DNA of 64,000 bases from Poecilobothrus nobilitatus (Eukaryota > Arthropoda > Insecta > Diptera > Dolichopodidae). A model generated the notes under the pieces. The model had not been told where the DNA came from, did not search any database, and saw nothing but the letters and a program-made list of their open reading frames with translations. A program made the position numbers and the translations under genes. Below are positions 43,548 through 55,925 of this stretch, piece after piece. Position 1 is the first letter of the stretch. Every line of letters starts with the position of its first letter. Where the stretch lies: NCBI GenBank assembly GCA_947095535.1, contig OX352772.1, forward strand, positions 144,937,447 to 145,001,446. Direction: 5' to 3'.

Positions 43548-44705
43548 AAGAGCGGCCCATCTTATTGTAATAGATAATTTTTGGTACGAAATGCAACACT
43601 GGTTCCTCAAGGTAGTGTTGGACTTTAACCAACCAAAACCACCCCCCTTTTAAAACCAAACTTTGGGATGGAACCTTTAATACCAATGTACAGTTTGGTT
43701 TGGGGATAGGGATGTGGGAAGGATAATTGGGGAAATTGGCATTGGGAAATCTGGATTATGAGGGATAGGTAGGAAAATTTGGAGGGGCATTTTGAAGAAA
43801 GATGTTAATGTTCTTCTTAAACCTAAGTAAATCGTACACACATGAATTACCAACCTTAGGGAACACATTCGATGGTATATGGTTCCACAAACGGGACGTG
43901 CGCATGACAAACGAATTTCCATAGGCTGTATTTTGCCATCTTGATAACTCAACATGGTAGGGATGAGCATCTGTTGCCCTCCTTGTTTCTCGTTGGAAAA
44001 CTTTGAGTGGAGGCATTAATTAATTGTTTAATCCTTACGAGATACCTATAAAACAAGGTCAGTGACCCAACTGTGCGACGATGGCTAAGTGAAGTGAGCA
44101 TAGAAGTTACACTGGGGTCGTTGATTAAACGAATAGCTCTGTTTTGCACATTATCTAAATAACCCAGTGCTGTTCGAGGAATTTGCAGCAAAGTTAACAT
44201 TTCTGTTGCGGAAGCAGAATGACCAATTAAAGGCTCTAAAAAAATTGTTAAGGCCCTCCCAGTCAGCATGGTTGTAACGCCAAACAAATTCCGTCCAAAA
44301 TTTCATTGATCTGGTTCGATAGATTTTCAATTTCCATAGCAGTTTCTTGTTCATTTGAGTTGGGTTATCTGTATAGGAAACAGAAATGTATGACATGCTT
44401 TTCAACGAAAATTTTGACCCAAATGTAATGAAAGGTTGGGCTAGAACATTTATATTTTGGAAATGTGTTGAAAACGATGTCATTTTTCATATAGACAGCG
44501 ATACCTCTTTTGAGCACGAAGTGTGAAAAATGTGAGTAGCCGGTAACATTAAAGTTATCATTGTGGTTACTGACTTGTGTTTCACAAAGGGCTAAAACTG
44601 CTGGTTTAATTGAACTAAGATGGCACTCGACGTGATGAAAATTCGTTTGCAACCCGCGTATGTTACAGAAATTAACATTAAAAGTGGTAATTTTGACAGT
44701 AAAAA
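43548..44705 (-). pseudogene. LINE family D with RT deleted: endonuclease start fused to C-terminal tail
   Basis: Minus order: FNVNFCNIRGLQTNFHHVE (44640-44690) and LALCETQVSNHNDNF: N-terminal AP endonuclease. FSHFVLKRGIAVYMKNDI follows (44480-44530), then the pre-RT linker RYNHADWEGLNNFFRAFNW (44230-44290). Near 44190-44220 it jumps to LGYLDNVQNRAIRLINDPS (44115-44165), HRRTVGSLTLFYRY (44050-44090), MPPLKVFQRETRRATDAHP (43960-44016) and NSFVMRTSRLWNHIP (43870-43915). These are the C-terminal tail of a CR1/Jockey-like ORF2. The catalytic endonuclease half and the whole RT are absent. 3' UTR 43548-43750. Confidence 0.75.
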
Positions 44706-46743
44706 ATTAGTATAAAAGAAAAGTTAAAATAATAAATAATAATATTAAAATTGAAATTGAAATCAGAGTTGAAATTCTAATTAAAATCAAAATTAGACTA
44801 AAAATCAATTTCGAAATTAAGCAAGATCAAAATCTGACTTAAGATAAATTAAAGTATGTAAATTAAGTAATTAAGTATGTATAATAAAATTTAAAGCAAA
44901 AATTAAAATTAACAAAAACTAAAATTTATTCAAAATTAAATTCAAAAATAAAAGTGCACGATTTAAATAACCCGAACTTGACAACACTTTAAAATAAATT
45001 ACTATCAATGTCAATAACAATACTTTATATCAATATTAATACATTACTTTACAATACTTTTCAATACTTTTCAATATTTTGCCTTGAGTGAGCAAACGGT
45101 TTATAACAACGTTCAACAGTTTTTAACATACACTTTTAAGTGACCTTATTGAACGCAGGTACAACCAAAGACTCACCAAAAGCAAAACTTACCACCAGAT
45201 ATTAATTAATTAAGTTACGGTAATTACTATGGTGGTATTTAAAAAAAAAAGAGCGAATTGAGAGTCAAAGAAGAACACCAACATCCATCATATGTGTATG
45301 AGGGAGATGGATATATAATTGTTTTGTTTACGACAAATTGATATTAAGATGAAATAAATAAAAAAAGAAAAGTAAATTAATGTAAACAAAACCAACCGAG
45401 CGCGTTTAATTATAAATTAAAATCTAAATCAAAAAATTAAAAAAATTATTTAAATTTAATATAGTTAAAAAAAAATAAATAAAAAACAAATCAAAAATAG
45501 AATAAAAAATATCAGCTGTCTCCACCACAGGACCGACCGCCCCTACCCGAAAAGTACAATGCCAAAATTTATAGATTTTTTTATAATAATAATTTTATAT
45601 CAAAGCAAAATAACTTCTAATAATTTAACAACATTTTGTTTTATTCAATAACAATAATAAGCAATGAAATCGTAAAATGTATTTACATATGTATGTATGT
45701 GCATTCATTCATACATCCATTTCCATTATTATGTAATGTAGGTACATGGTTTTTTTTTCATTCAAAAATATTAAAAGTAAAAAATAATAAAAACTGTAAA
45801 CAACAAAACAAACATAAGATTAATATTGAATCTGCTAACAAATATTTTACCGTTTTAATTTTATGTCATCAACAAAAGAATAATATGCATAGATACAAGT
45901 ACATATTATGTATATAAATTTTTAGGAATAAAAAAAAAAAACAAAAAAAAAATTGTTCATATAAATTCATATGGAGTGTATATAATATGAACTTTTGGAC
46001 TTTGAAAAAAAATTAAAAAAACTTTAAAGTTGGTCAGATCAAAAAATGTTCTATGGCAAAGTTGTTGCTCTTTACTTGTGTAACAACTTTTTCTTAATAA
46101 TTTTTCTCATAAAATTTTTCTGTTACGAAATATTCGTAAAAAATTTAAAAACTACACTAGTAAACTACCATTTGCGGTTGTCCGATTTGCTCCAAAAGCT
46201 TATCAATCCGAGATATTTACGTTATAACCTTAAATATGAAATTTCAAAAAATTCCGCTATGAAATTTCAAAAATTCAGTCGTTTAAGCTGTACACGTGCC
46301 CACAGCCATACCCACACACGCACCTACACACACACACACACACACAGACGGACATCATACTAAAAAAAATTTTACAGCCTTCTCCACACCGGAGTTGTGC
46401 ATTTTTGACAAAATCTCGGGTACAAATTTTTAGTATGAAAACAATAACTAGACAAACCAATAAGCGTAAAAAAAATAAAAATAAAATAAAATAAAACTTG
46501 TATGTAAATTGAACCAAGATACTTATCTTGCCGCCATTGGAGTGCAGCCATATAATTCAGAATCTAAAATTAATACACCACACTTATAAATATTTTTTTT
46601 TTTAGTGAAGGAATTAATTAATTTTATGTTAATAAAATTAGAAAAAAAGATAAAAGTCCAAAAAAAAAAAAAAAGTTTACATAAAAAAGTTTTAAACTAA
46701 TTAAAAAAGAAGTGTTGTCACTTCAAAGGTTAACTTAGAACTC
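44706..46743. other. AT-rich region with LINE 5' UTR and microsatellites, no gene
   Basis: Probably starts with the 5' UTR of LINE D. A GC-richer spot at 45515-45560 (CTGTCTCCACCACAGGACC) may be its start. A CA microsatellite lies at 46305-46347 followed by CAGACGGACATC. 46380-46743 is A-rich. Open frames at 45636-45917 and 46046-46363 are low complexity. Confidence 0.4.
46305..46347. repeat. (CA)n microsatellite
   Basis: Interrupted then pure CA repeat, followed by CAGACGGACATC. Such a CA-GACGGACAT block often sits inside insect TEs, but the host element is not identifiable. Confidence 0.85.
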
Positions 46744-48105
46744 ATACTAAGCGGTAAATGTATATTAAATTTACTAAGTACAAAACAGTAAATATAATTT
46801 TAAATATTATATTATATTAATGCGTACATAGTATATTTATATTGTTATAAGTATATCGCCATACATTGCAATATTTCTTTAAAAATATTTCCATTCATAG
46901 AATAATTTCTTATAAGTACAATAAAATACATATATGTATGTATGTAAATACGGCGCTATATAATATACATCTATACTCTTATCATTCATTCATCAGTGAC
47001 ATATACCATATCTAAATAAACATGATATTATATAAGTATGTATGTATATCAATATCATATAAATAAAAATTCTTCAAGAAACCGTTATGTTGTTTATTTA
47101 TTTACACTTTTTTGTATTACGCACTATATCCTCAACAATTTCAAATTATCGAGTAAAACAAAATGCAAAAAATTCGTTAAAGAAATTTGTTAGAAAATTT
47201 GAAAAAATCAAGTAACACTTTCGTCATTTATAAAGTAACCCCATATTATTAAAAAAAGTTGTTAACAGAAATAAGACTATAATGTTGTAGCTTTAATTTT
47301 TGTGTATTATTTCAAAAAAATTTTAACAGATGTTCAAGTTACAGGTGTTTAAAAATAGGAAATTTTCAGTTTTTGACCCCTTACAGCTCCTAAACGGGGG
47401 GTGATACAAAAAAAATTTCTGAAATGACTCATACTTATTTTCAAAGATCTAACTTCTATCAAAATCTCAAGTTTCCAATTTAAACCGTTTAGAAGATAGA
47501 AGGGTTAAAGGATTTTGCAAAATTTTAGTTCCGCATAACGGTAAATTAAGACACAGTATGGCACAACTATATATTTATGGTATATATACTTTTAAAGCTA
47601 ATAAAAGCAGTAATCGTTTGCCGTTTTCAAAATGAAGATATACTTTATACAACTTGTGCTATAACAATTTAAATATAGAGCTTTTTCGAACCTTTGGGGA
47701 GCTGTTGCTCCGTAACGGGTGGGGCTACAAAAAAAAGTTATTAAAAATAAAATTAATATTTTTGTGACATCTATCAGCAGTTAAAATTTTATAGCTCTAT
47801 TTCAAAAAAAATGTGGGGATCTAAAAGTTAGGTGTTCGAGAGCTACCCGAAGTTTTGGTCGGAACTCAACCAAAAAAAATAGGGAACCTACAAATTGCTC
47901 CTAGAATATTTTGTGTAAATTTGAAGATTCTAGCTTTCTTAGTTTTTGAGTTAGTGTGCTGACGGACGGACGGACATGGCTCAATCGACTTAGAATTTTT
48001 TTCTGATCCGATCCATACCTTTGAAGGTATATCTAGCTCGCTTATTTCGAGGTGCTACAAACGGAGGAGTAATTTTATTATACCCGAACCTATCGTAGGG
48101 GTATA
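46744..48105 (-). mobile_element. DINE-1-like repeat, copy C (lacks its 3' ~270 bp)
   Basis: Same as copy B from 40897 onward, with its 5' edge at 48105 (CCTATCGTAGGGGTATA; one change in the CGTACGGG box). The terminal ~270 bp including the 3' hairpin are missing because the duplication starts inside the element. Confidence 0.8.
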
Positions 48106-49242
48106 ATAACTTACTTAACTTACTTACTTAACGTTATAAGCCATTCTGTTATTGAAATTACTGTAACAGAGAAAATGAACTAAATATTTTTTAGGTAGTA
48201 TTTTTACAATCCTTTTTTAAAGGAGCAACTTTGTTACTCTGGCTATGTACTGTTATAATACAAAGTTTAGGGATATTTGAAATTGAATTGCAATGAATTT
48301 TGAAAGGCGCAACTTTGTTTAATTTTATACATAATATACAAAGTGGCAAAAAATAATAATCGAAAGTATTTTATATTGTTAATTGATATTTTTTGAAATT
48401 AAATAAATGTGCATCGAAACATGTTTTCAAATTAAAACAATTTTTTGAAAAAGAATAAATAAAATAAAATAATCACAATACATTTTTTTTTTATTTATTC
48501 AATAATTTTTGCACAATAAATGGTGTAAATAAAATTTTTATTTTTTATAAAACTTTTATATCAATTAACAATATTTAAATAACAAAATGTTAAGTAATTA
48601 ATTATTATTATAAAAATAAAAACAAAATTATAATTTGAAAAAACGCTGTCATGCACATTTCATAGTGGACACTCTTTTGTAGATTATGAGTAGAGAGCGT
48701 CACGAGCACGTCTCGAGTCAAGTGTGGCCAATCGAAATTTTTCATTCCAGTTAAATATAACTCAAAAAAGCCAGTTAAAAATTTATGAAAAGAAAAAGCT
48801 GTTAAAATTCCAGTTCAATTATCAAAGTTTAATTAATTACCCTAATTTATTATCAGCGTGGAATAAAAATATAATTCTAAAGTTTAATATGTTTTGCAGT
48901 TCTAAGGTTGTAACTGTTCAATCCTGAATCAGCAACCTAAAAGAAAGATATCATTGAATGTATCAAGTATCATACCTGGGTGTTACCTGCAACTTTTGAG
49001 CCAGCACATACAACCTGAAATGAAGAAAGCACAAAGAATCATATTACTTTAATAAAAAAATGCATATTACTTATCTGAGCAAAGGTGAATCCAGGTTCCT
49101 GAGTGATGTTTGGGTCCTGGTGGCGATCAGCATGCAGCATCTTCAAAAATCATCCACATTTTTGTTTGCTATTAATATATCTAAATCAATATTATTTTTA
49201 ATAATTATGAATACATTGTTTTTAAAAAAAGTATTATTGATA
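46744..49242 (+). repeat. 2.5-kb direct duplication, copy 2
   Basis: Partner of 40897-43359, about 5.85 kb downstream in the same orientation. It differs by small indels (extra TATAATATAC near 46965, extra TTTTGACCCCTTACAG near 47371) and scattered substitutions. After GTATTATTGATA it runs into the DNA before the BEL element instead of DINE fragment F. Confidence 0.9.
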
Positions 49243-50247
49243 CTTACATTAATTGTCAAATGTTTAATAGAAATTGTCAAAATATAATTGTTTTCATTTT
49301 GGGACACAAGGTGTCAGTTACATTAACTAAAATTATTTTATTCACAATAATTTTATATTTTTTATATATTCAATAGTTTTAACTCTTTATATACACTACA
49401 TATTTTTTTTATATATATACTTTATTTTTTTAATTTTATTATGTACTTTAAATTGAAGGTTACTGACCTTGAGTTAAACGTTAGTCCTGAACCGTTTAAC
49501 TCAAGTTTATATAAACCCAAATTTCATGAATTTTTTTTAATCGTAATCGAACCGTCTAAGTGTTTGCAGGATATTTTTAAGTAATGTAATTAATTTTTTA
49601 ATATTTTTAAGGTTTCTTATGCAAATTTATTATAAATGGTTTTTTTTTTAACTATTTTGAAATAGGATTTTTAATCCCATTTAAATTAATGGGATAATTA
49701 ATAATTAGTGTTTTTCTTTTCTAAACATTTTTTGGTCCTTCGAACCGGATTAAAATAATTTTGTAAAAAAATTTAATAATAATTTTCGTATAAGACCTTA
49801 AGTATATAATTAAAGTGAAGTTACCGTAACTAATATTTTTTATTATAAGGATGAACAGTATTAGCAATAAAACAGTGCGACATTATATATATATATATAA
49901 AAATAGAGAAAGCATAAAATTTAAATTAAATTATAAAGTTAACTTAGTAGAATATAATTGATTAGAAATAATATTGGGTTTTATGTATATATATATAAAA
50001 GAAAACATTTAAAACGAGAAAAAAAAAAAAAACAATATAGTGAATTGTGATTCATTTTTATCTTCTTTTTTTCAAATTTAATTTACATTCATGAATTTAA
50101 ACCCAGAATTTAAATGTAAAAGAATAAAATAAGATAATAAAAGAGAAGTTTAGTTATTCAATATTAAAATATTGCTAACACGACTAGAAATTTACGCGCG
50201 CGTTCGGTACGGTTGAAATTAATTACTGGATCCACACAACATCAAGC
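49243..50247. other. Upstream region of the BEL element; possible LTR/leader
   Basis: AT-rich, no gene. CGAACCGTCTAAG and GAACCGTTTAACTC near 49487 and 49547 and ACGCGCGCGTTCGGTACGG at 50194-50212 are the only GC-richer spots. A BEL LTR and leader are expected here, but I could not pair it with a downstream LTR. Confidence 0.35.
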
Positions 50248-51440
50248 ATGGAAAAATTAATTAGGGAACAGGTTGCTGATAAAACCATATTGGAAATGAC
50301 CATGAAGGATTTTTTAGCAGATAGCAGCGACAGCAAGCAAAAGAAGTGTTACACGCAACTTCTGAAAGACTTTCAGGATCAATGGACTGAAATTAAAGCT
50401 CGTCACCGAAAAATGTTGGTTGCATCATATACGGAGAAAGGTTTTGAAGAAGCTAAGTATTCTTATTTTGAAAAAAATATATTTTTTAGTATTAGGCAAC
50501 TATATTATGCAAATTATGGTTTGATAGAAAGTGAAATGAATGGAAAATTTCCCGACGTTAATGAAGGTTGTGAGCCAGCCTCGGTCACAATACGGGAAGC
50601 TCCCACTCCTACAGAAATACAACTCCCAAAAATTACGTTAGAGAAATTTCACGGGGATTATTGAAAATGGCCGTCATTTCATGATTTGTTTAGGACATTA
50701 GTCCATGAAAATGCTGGGCTTGCGCCTGTACAGAAATTGCAATACCTGAAAATGCATCTTATTGGAGAACCTGAAAATTTACTTAGGCAGTTCCAGATAA
50801 CCGATTTAAACTACCAAAGTGCGTGGCAACTTTTAAAAGATAGGTATAACAATAAAAGAATTCTAGTAGGGACACAATTAAAGGTTTTTTTTACTGAACC
50901 TTCTCTTGTACATGAATCAGCTCAGGGCATTAAAAACTTGTTGGACACTACCACAGAGTGTCTACAAGCTCTAGAAAATTTAAATATAGAGATAACTAAT
51001 TAGGATCCAGTTATCATTTACAGTATTGTGCAAAAATTACCACCGGAAACTCTTCAGTTATGGGACCAGAGTATTAGTAACATCACAGGGTTACCCACCT
51101 GGAGACAGCTGCGAAGCTTTTTTGAGGCGAAATTTCGTACTTTGGAAGCCATAGCTTACAAATCTTACTCATGTAGTAATGATAAAAGAAGTAACCCCCC
51201 AACAATTCAAACAAATTCCAAACAAATGTCAGAAATTTTCATGTAGAATCAAAATCAGTTTGTGTCATTTGTGCTGGATCACACAAGATTAAACAGTGTC
51301 ATAAATTTAGCATTTTGAATCCGAGTAAAAGATTCAAAATGGCGAAAAAAAGGGCTTATGCATTAACTGCTTACGGACTGGGCACACAGTGACAAATTGT
51401 CCTATTTGCCAACGAGGGCATCACTCACTATTACATGGAG
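50248..51440 (+). pseudogene. BEL gag with zinc knuckles
   Basis: Starts at ATG 50248 (MEKLIREQVADKT). The capsid region PKITLEKFHGDY is interrupted by TGA at 50662, then WPSFHDLF (W-x-x-F-x-D-x-F is the BEL capsid signature), VQKLQYLKMHLIGEPE (50734-50775). A TAG at 51001 replaces an expected tryptophan. Two frame changes (51240, 51340) precede CVICAGSHKIKQC (51270-51310) and the full knuckle CINCLRTGHTVTNC (C-x2-C-x4-H-x4-C, 51361-51405). It would form the particle shell. Confidence 0.78.
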
Positions 51441-52212
51441 AGCTGATTGCGGCCAATCATGCTCAAGGATCCTATCATACGCTTCTTAATACTAATAATA
51501 AGAGTTCCTTTCATCAGGATACAAACATTTGTTCGAATAATGATAAATCGCGTACATCCCAAGCTACTATGTCGGCTTCAGCAGCCAGTTTTATACCCCA
51601 TAACCAACCATCAACGTCTTCAACTAACGTTCATACATGCGCTACGCCCAGTGGCAATATACAAGTACTTTACTTAACTACTGCTCAAATTAAAATAAAA
51701 TCGCCAGTTACAGGCGACGAAAGGATTATAAGAGCACTCATCGATCCAGGATCGGAGACGTCTCTTATTACAGAGTCATTGGTCAATATTTGAAATTGAG
51801 AAAAATTAAGATCACCGCAAGGATACAGGGGATTGGTCAAAATCAGTTAGGTACATCTTTAGCACAAGTCAATTTCATACTCATCAGCTTAAATAATAAA
51901 AACGCCATCGAAGCTAAAGGTTTGGTTTTGAGCAAGCTGACAAATCTCTTACCTAGTCGAACGATCGCAGCTGGAAAGTGGCGTCATTTAGAAGGACTTG
52001 AGCTCGCAGATCGGAATTTTTTCAAGCCCGGTGCGATTGATGTGCTACTTGGAGCCGACCTATACGGTCAAATACCACAAAATGGTTTCGAACAAGGATC
52101 TGAAGGAACTCCTATAGCTCAAAACACTATTTTTGGTTGGGTTCTAACAGGAGAAATTCGTAATACTGAACACGCTGTTTCTATTTCCAATTTTCATATA
52201 AATATAAATTAG
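51400..52212 (+). pseudogene. BEL protease region
   Basis: After the linker rich in serine/asparagine, RALIDPGSETSLITESL (51730-51780) is the aspartic protease site, with D-P-G-S where D-S-G-S is usual. A frame change at 51790 follows. The C-terminal half reads through IDVLLGADLYGQI (52036-52075) and GTPIAQNTIFGWVLTGEI (52104-52160), typical of BEL protease ends. Stop at 52210-52212. Confidence 0.72.
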
Positions 52213-53307
52213 GAAAATGAGCTTAAGAAATTCTGGGAAATGGAGCAAGTCACCACCACCAAAATCTTGACTGAAGAGAAAAGGCATGCGAAGAACACTT
52301 CAGAACAACCCACAAACGTTTGGATGACGGCACTTACCAAGTGGAGTTGGTTTCATGAAAATAGTCATGCAACACTTGGTAAATCGCGACACATAGCGAT
52401 TAGTCGTTTACTCCCCATGGAACGTCGTTTTGCTAAAAATGCAACTCTTCAAGGGGAGTACAATACATGTCTAAATGAGTACCTACAACTCGGGCACATG
52501 GAAAGGGCGGATACAACTGAAGAAAACTTTCGAAACGTATCATTCTTTTCAGAGAGTTACTTGTGTTGCTATTTACCACATCACAGGGTGGTAAAAGAAA
52601 CTAGCTCAACAACCAAACTGCGGATCGTCTTTGATGCCTCTAGCAATGGAACTAGCAATGGAACTTCCTTAAACAACAACATGATGAAAGGGCCCGTAAT
52701 ACAGGACAACTTGGCCACACATCTATTAAGGTGGCGTAAGTATAAAGTAGAATTCACCGCCGACCTCGAAAAAATGTACAGACAGATAAAGATATCGGCT
52801 CGTCATGCTGAATTTCAACGAGTGGTTTGGAGAAATTCAACAAATTCCATCATTAAAGATTACAAACTCAAAACCGTAACTTTCGGGACAAAATCTGCTC
52901 CATTTTTGGCCACTCGGGTATTGCAACAGCTAGCCATCGACGAAAAGTCAAAGTATCCCATTGGATCTCAAAAGGCGCTCGACTCGTTATATGTCGACGA
53001 TCTACTGTCAGGAGCTGACTCTATAAAAGCAGCACTTGAACTACAACGGCAATTATTAGCATTAATGAGAGCAGGAGGTTTCTCATTACGAAAATGGGTC
53101 TCAAATCACGAAGAAATTTTAAATGCGAGAGGTAAATATTCCATTCCAAATCAAGTCGGAAGAAGTAATAAGAACGTTAGGGTTACAATGGAACCCATCA
53201 AGTGATAAATTTCTCTATGCGATATCGCTAAAGGGAATTCAAAATGAGCTTGGAGTGACTCGGAAATCGTCTTAGCATGGCTGAAAGGTCACCCTGGCAG
53301 ATGGACT
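52213..53307 (+). pseudogene. BEL reverse transcriptase (RNase H largely deleted)
   Basis: YLPHHRVVKE, TKLRIVFDASSNGTSNGTSLNN (52612-52680; TSNG is duplicated), VEFTADLEKMYRQI (52747-52790), KTVTFGTKSAPFLATRVL (52870-52925) and active-site SLYVDDLLSGADS (52987-53025). The thumb ends at GGFSLRKWVSNHEEIL. A frame change near 53170-53195 leads to LQWNPSSDKFLYAI. About 30 bases later comes the block normally located after RNase H (IVLAWLKGHPGRWTLLVANRV, 53270-53320). The connection and RNase H core (roughly 180-200 residues in relatives) are gone. Confidence 0.8.
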
Positions 53308-55018
53308 TTGCTTGTCGCAAACAGGGTGTCAGAGATACACCAAAATTTGGAACAGAACATATGGTCGCATGTTCCTACTACGGACAATCCAACTGATTAT
53401 GCTACAAGAGGGGTATATCCATTAGAACTCCATTCACTAAGCATGTGGTGGCACGGACCTAACTGGCTACTCAAGTCGTCAGACCAATGGCCTTTACAAA
53501 AGAATATCAAACCAATCGAAATGGAAAAGAGAACGGGCAGCCTTATTTTTCATACTAGAAAGACGGAAAATGTATCCATTCATTTTTTAAACGAGCTAGA
53601 AACATTTTACTCTTCATATACAAAACTTATCAGAGTTACATGTCATACCTTACATCGGTAGAATTAAAACAAGCGCTACATCTCTGGATAAAATTTATAC
53701 AAAGGCGAAATTTTGAAAAGGAACTACATTCACTTCAACAAAATAAACCAATAAATTTTAATAGTAGGATATTAAAACTAAATCCTTTTCTGGACAAAAA
53801 TGGCATTATCAGAGTGGGAGGTAGGCTGAAAAACGCAGAATTAAAGTATAACGAAAAATTTCCCATCATATTACCAGGAGAAGGAACGTTTATAATATTA
53901 ATTTCAAAATTCCATAAAGAAACATTGCACGGCGGTTTTCAGTTAATGTCGAATATGATATCTCGTAATTATTGGATCATAAATTCACGAAATCTTATAC
54001 GTCATTTTATCCACAAATGCACAATTTGTTACAGGTTAAAGGCAACTGCGCAAAGTCAACTCATGGGAAATATTCCAACAGTTAGGGTCAATTACAATCG
54101 GCCATTCAGTCATTCGGGAGTAGACTATTGTGGTCCCTTTGAAATTAAAACTTACAAAGGTAGAAGTTCACAACGCTACAAAGCTTATATTTCAGTTTTT
54201 ATATTCATGGTGGTAAAGGCAATTCATTTAGAATTGGTGATCGATTTGACTGCTGAAGGTTTCATAGCTGCCTACCGTCGGTCTTCGTCACGACGAGGCA
54301 AAGTCGAGCAAATATATTGCGACAATGGAACCAACTTTGTTTCGGCTAATAAAATCCTAAAAAAGGAAAGGCTTCAAATGCTGCACCAATTGGACGTTAA
54401 AATTGCCGAAATGTTTGAAAACGAAATTGTTACGTTTAACTTCATTCCACCAGGCTCCCCGGACTTTGATGTATTATGGGAAGCCGGTGTCAAGTCAACC
54501 AAACAACATCTGAGACGTGTACTTGGGAATGCAATATTAACCTATGAAGAGTTTTCAACCGTACTCACTCAAATCGAGGCCTGTTTGAATTCCCGGCCTT
54601 TGTGCCCAATTAGTGCCAACATAGATGATCTAAATCCTTTGACTCCAGCACACTTCTTGGTTGGTGATGTATTAATGACACCACCTGAACCGACCCTACT
54701 TGATTTTAACATAAATCGTTTAAACCGTTGGCAATATTTGCAGAGCTTGTACCAAATGTTTTGGAAAAGATGGCGAACAGAGTACCTATGCCGATTGAAA
54801 CAACGCCCTAAATGGGCTAACAAAACTGAAAACGTAAAGAAGGATGATCTTGTCATTCTCAAGGAGAAGAATGTACCACCATCTCGTTGGTGGCATTAGC
54901 CCGAATTATAGAAACTCATCCTGGCTCAGATGGTTTGGTACGAGTAGTTACTTTGCAAACTAAGTCTGGTATACTAAAACGTCTGACTACTAAAATATGC
55001 CTATTACCAATACAATAG
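53308..55018 (+). pseudogene. BEL integrase
   Basis: Pre-integrase tract NPTDYATRG (53388) and WWHGPNWL (53447). One frame change near 53640. Then RVGGRLKNAE (53814), zinc-binding HKETLHGG...CTICYRLKA (53914-54050), catalytic core HSGVDYCGPFEIKTYKG (54112-54160), YCDNGTNF (54318-54340), and LWEAGVKSTKQHLRR (54474-54520): the D-D-E triad is complete. The C-terminal part QYLQSLYQMFWKRW (54732-54772) and KKDDLVILKE follow. A final frame change at about 54897 leads to ARIIETHPGSDGLVRVVTL and the stop at 55018. The best-preserved catalytic domain in the window. Confidence 0.85.
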
Positions 55019-55124
55019 GAATGTCAAAACTCATAACATATCTAAATAAAATAAGCCCACAATCAACATATCTAAATATTATTATATCTGCAACCAACAT
55101 AGGAAGCATATCAGCAATCAACCT

Positions 55125-55278
55125 ATATCATATCAACAATCAACCCTACATATCATGTCAACAATCAATCTACATATCATGTCAACAATCAACCCAAATA
55201 TTATGTCAACAATCACATTCATATCAATAAAAATTCATATCAATAAAAAACTCATATCAATAAAAAATTCATATCAAG
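55125..55278 (+). repeat. Two adjoining minisatellites after BEL pol
   Basis: Array 1 (about 55125-55215): four copies of a ~24-26-bp unit built on CATATCATGTCAACAATCAA. Array 2 (about 55216-55278): four copies of an 18-19-bp unit TTCATATCAATAAAAA. Sharing of CATATCA suggests a common origin. Confidence 0.88.
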
Positions 55279-55925
55279 CGTACCAATCAACAATAAGCGT
55301 TCAAGATCTACAGTAACATGTCCAACATATCGAAATAAATAGTTCTAAATAAACTCGTCATACTATCTCACGATGATACACATAATGACACAAAAAACAA
55401 TCACGAATCGATGTCTAGTTAGCACTATAAGATCGGTAAAAATCAAAACGCGAAAAAGACATCACATATTCAAACTACATACTGTTTACAAAAACGCAAC
55501 AGCATAAGATAAAATTTTTTGTTTATAAATAAAATAATCATACCGATTTCCACATTGTTACATTTTCAGGCAGTTCATTATGCACATAGGAACACTCAAG
55601 CATACAAATTTGTAACCAACCTATAACTCATATATACATAACTTTTTTTATATATTTGAAGTAATAGCAAAATTGATACCATCACATTATCACGAAATGT
55701 TGTCATCTTCTTCCATAAGATGCCAAAGCCGGCGCTAAATAATTTTTGACATTTGTCTTTAGTCTTCATGAAAATTTTATTTACATTTCACCTATAAAAA
55801 TTAACGGTAAAATAATAATCAACAAAAAAAACTATATTTTATTAAGTGTTTTCCTTAGCAATTTCAAAAAAGAGAACAAAAAAATTAGAAAAAATGTAAA
55901 ATGTATTTAGTTTGGCATAGTTTAA
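55279..55925. other. AT-rich region, possible BEL 3' LTR
   Basis: TGTTGTCATCTTCTTCC at 55698 followed by GCCAAAGCCGGCGC resembles a BEL LTR start, but no matching 5' copy is found. Otherwise no motif. Confidence 0.3.

Larger units (their letters stand above)
50248..55018 (+). mobile_element. BEL/Pao LTR retrotransposon (internal region)
   Basis: One long gag-pol region in plus orientation: gag, zinc knuckles, protease, RT, remnant RNase H, integrase. The order, the YVDD active site and the integrase signature (HSGVDYCGPF) are those of BEL/Pao elements. Several stops and frameshifts and a deletion in RNase H make it inactive. Confidence 0.85.

Noticed and set aside
43432..43686. 84-codon minus frame
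   Set aside because: Chimera of LINE 3' UTR and DINE-1-like sequence.
46046..46363. 105-codon frame ending in an HTHTHT tail
   Set aside because: The tail is a translated CA microsatellite.
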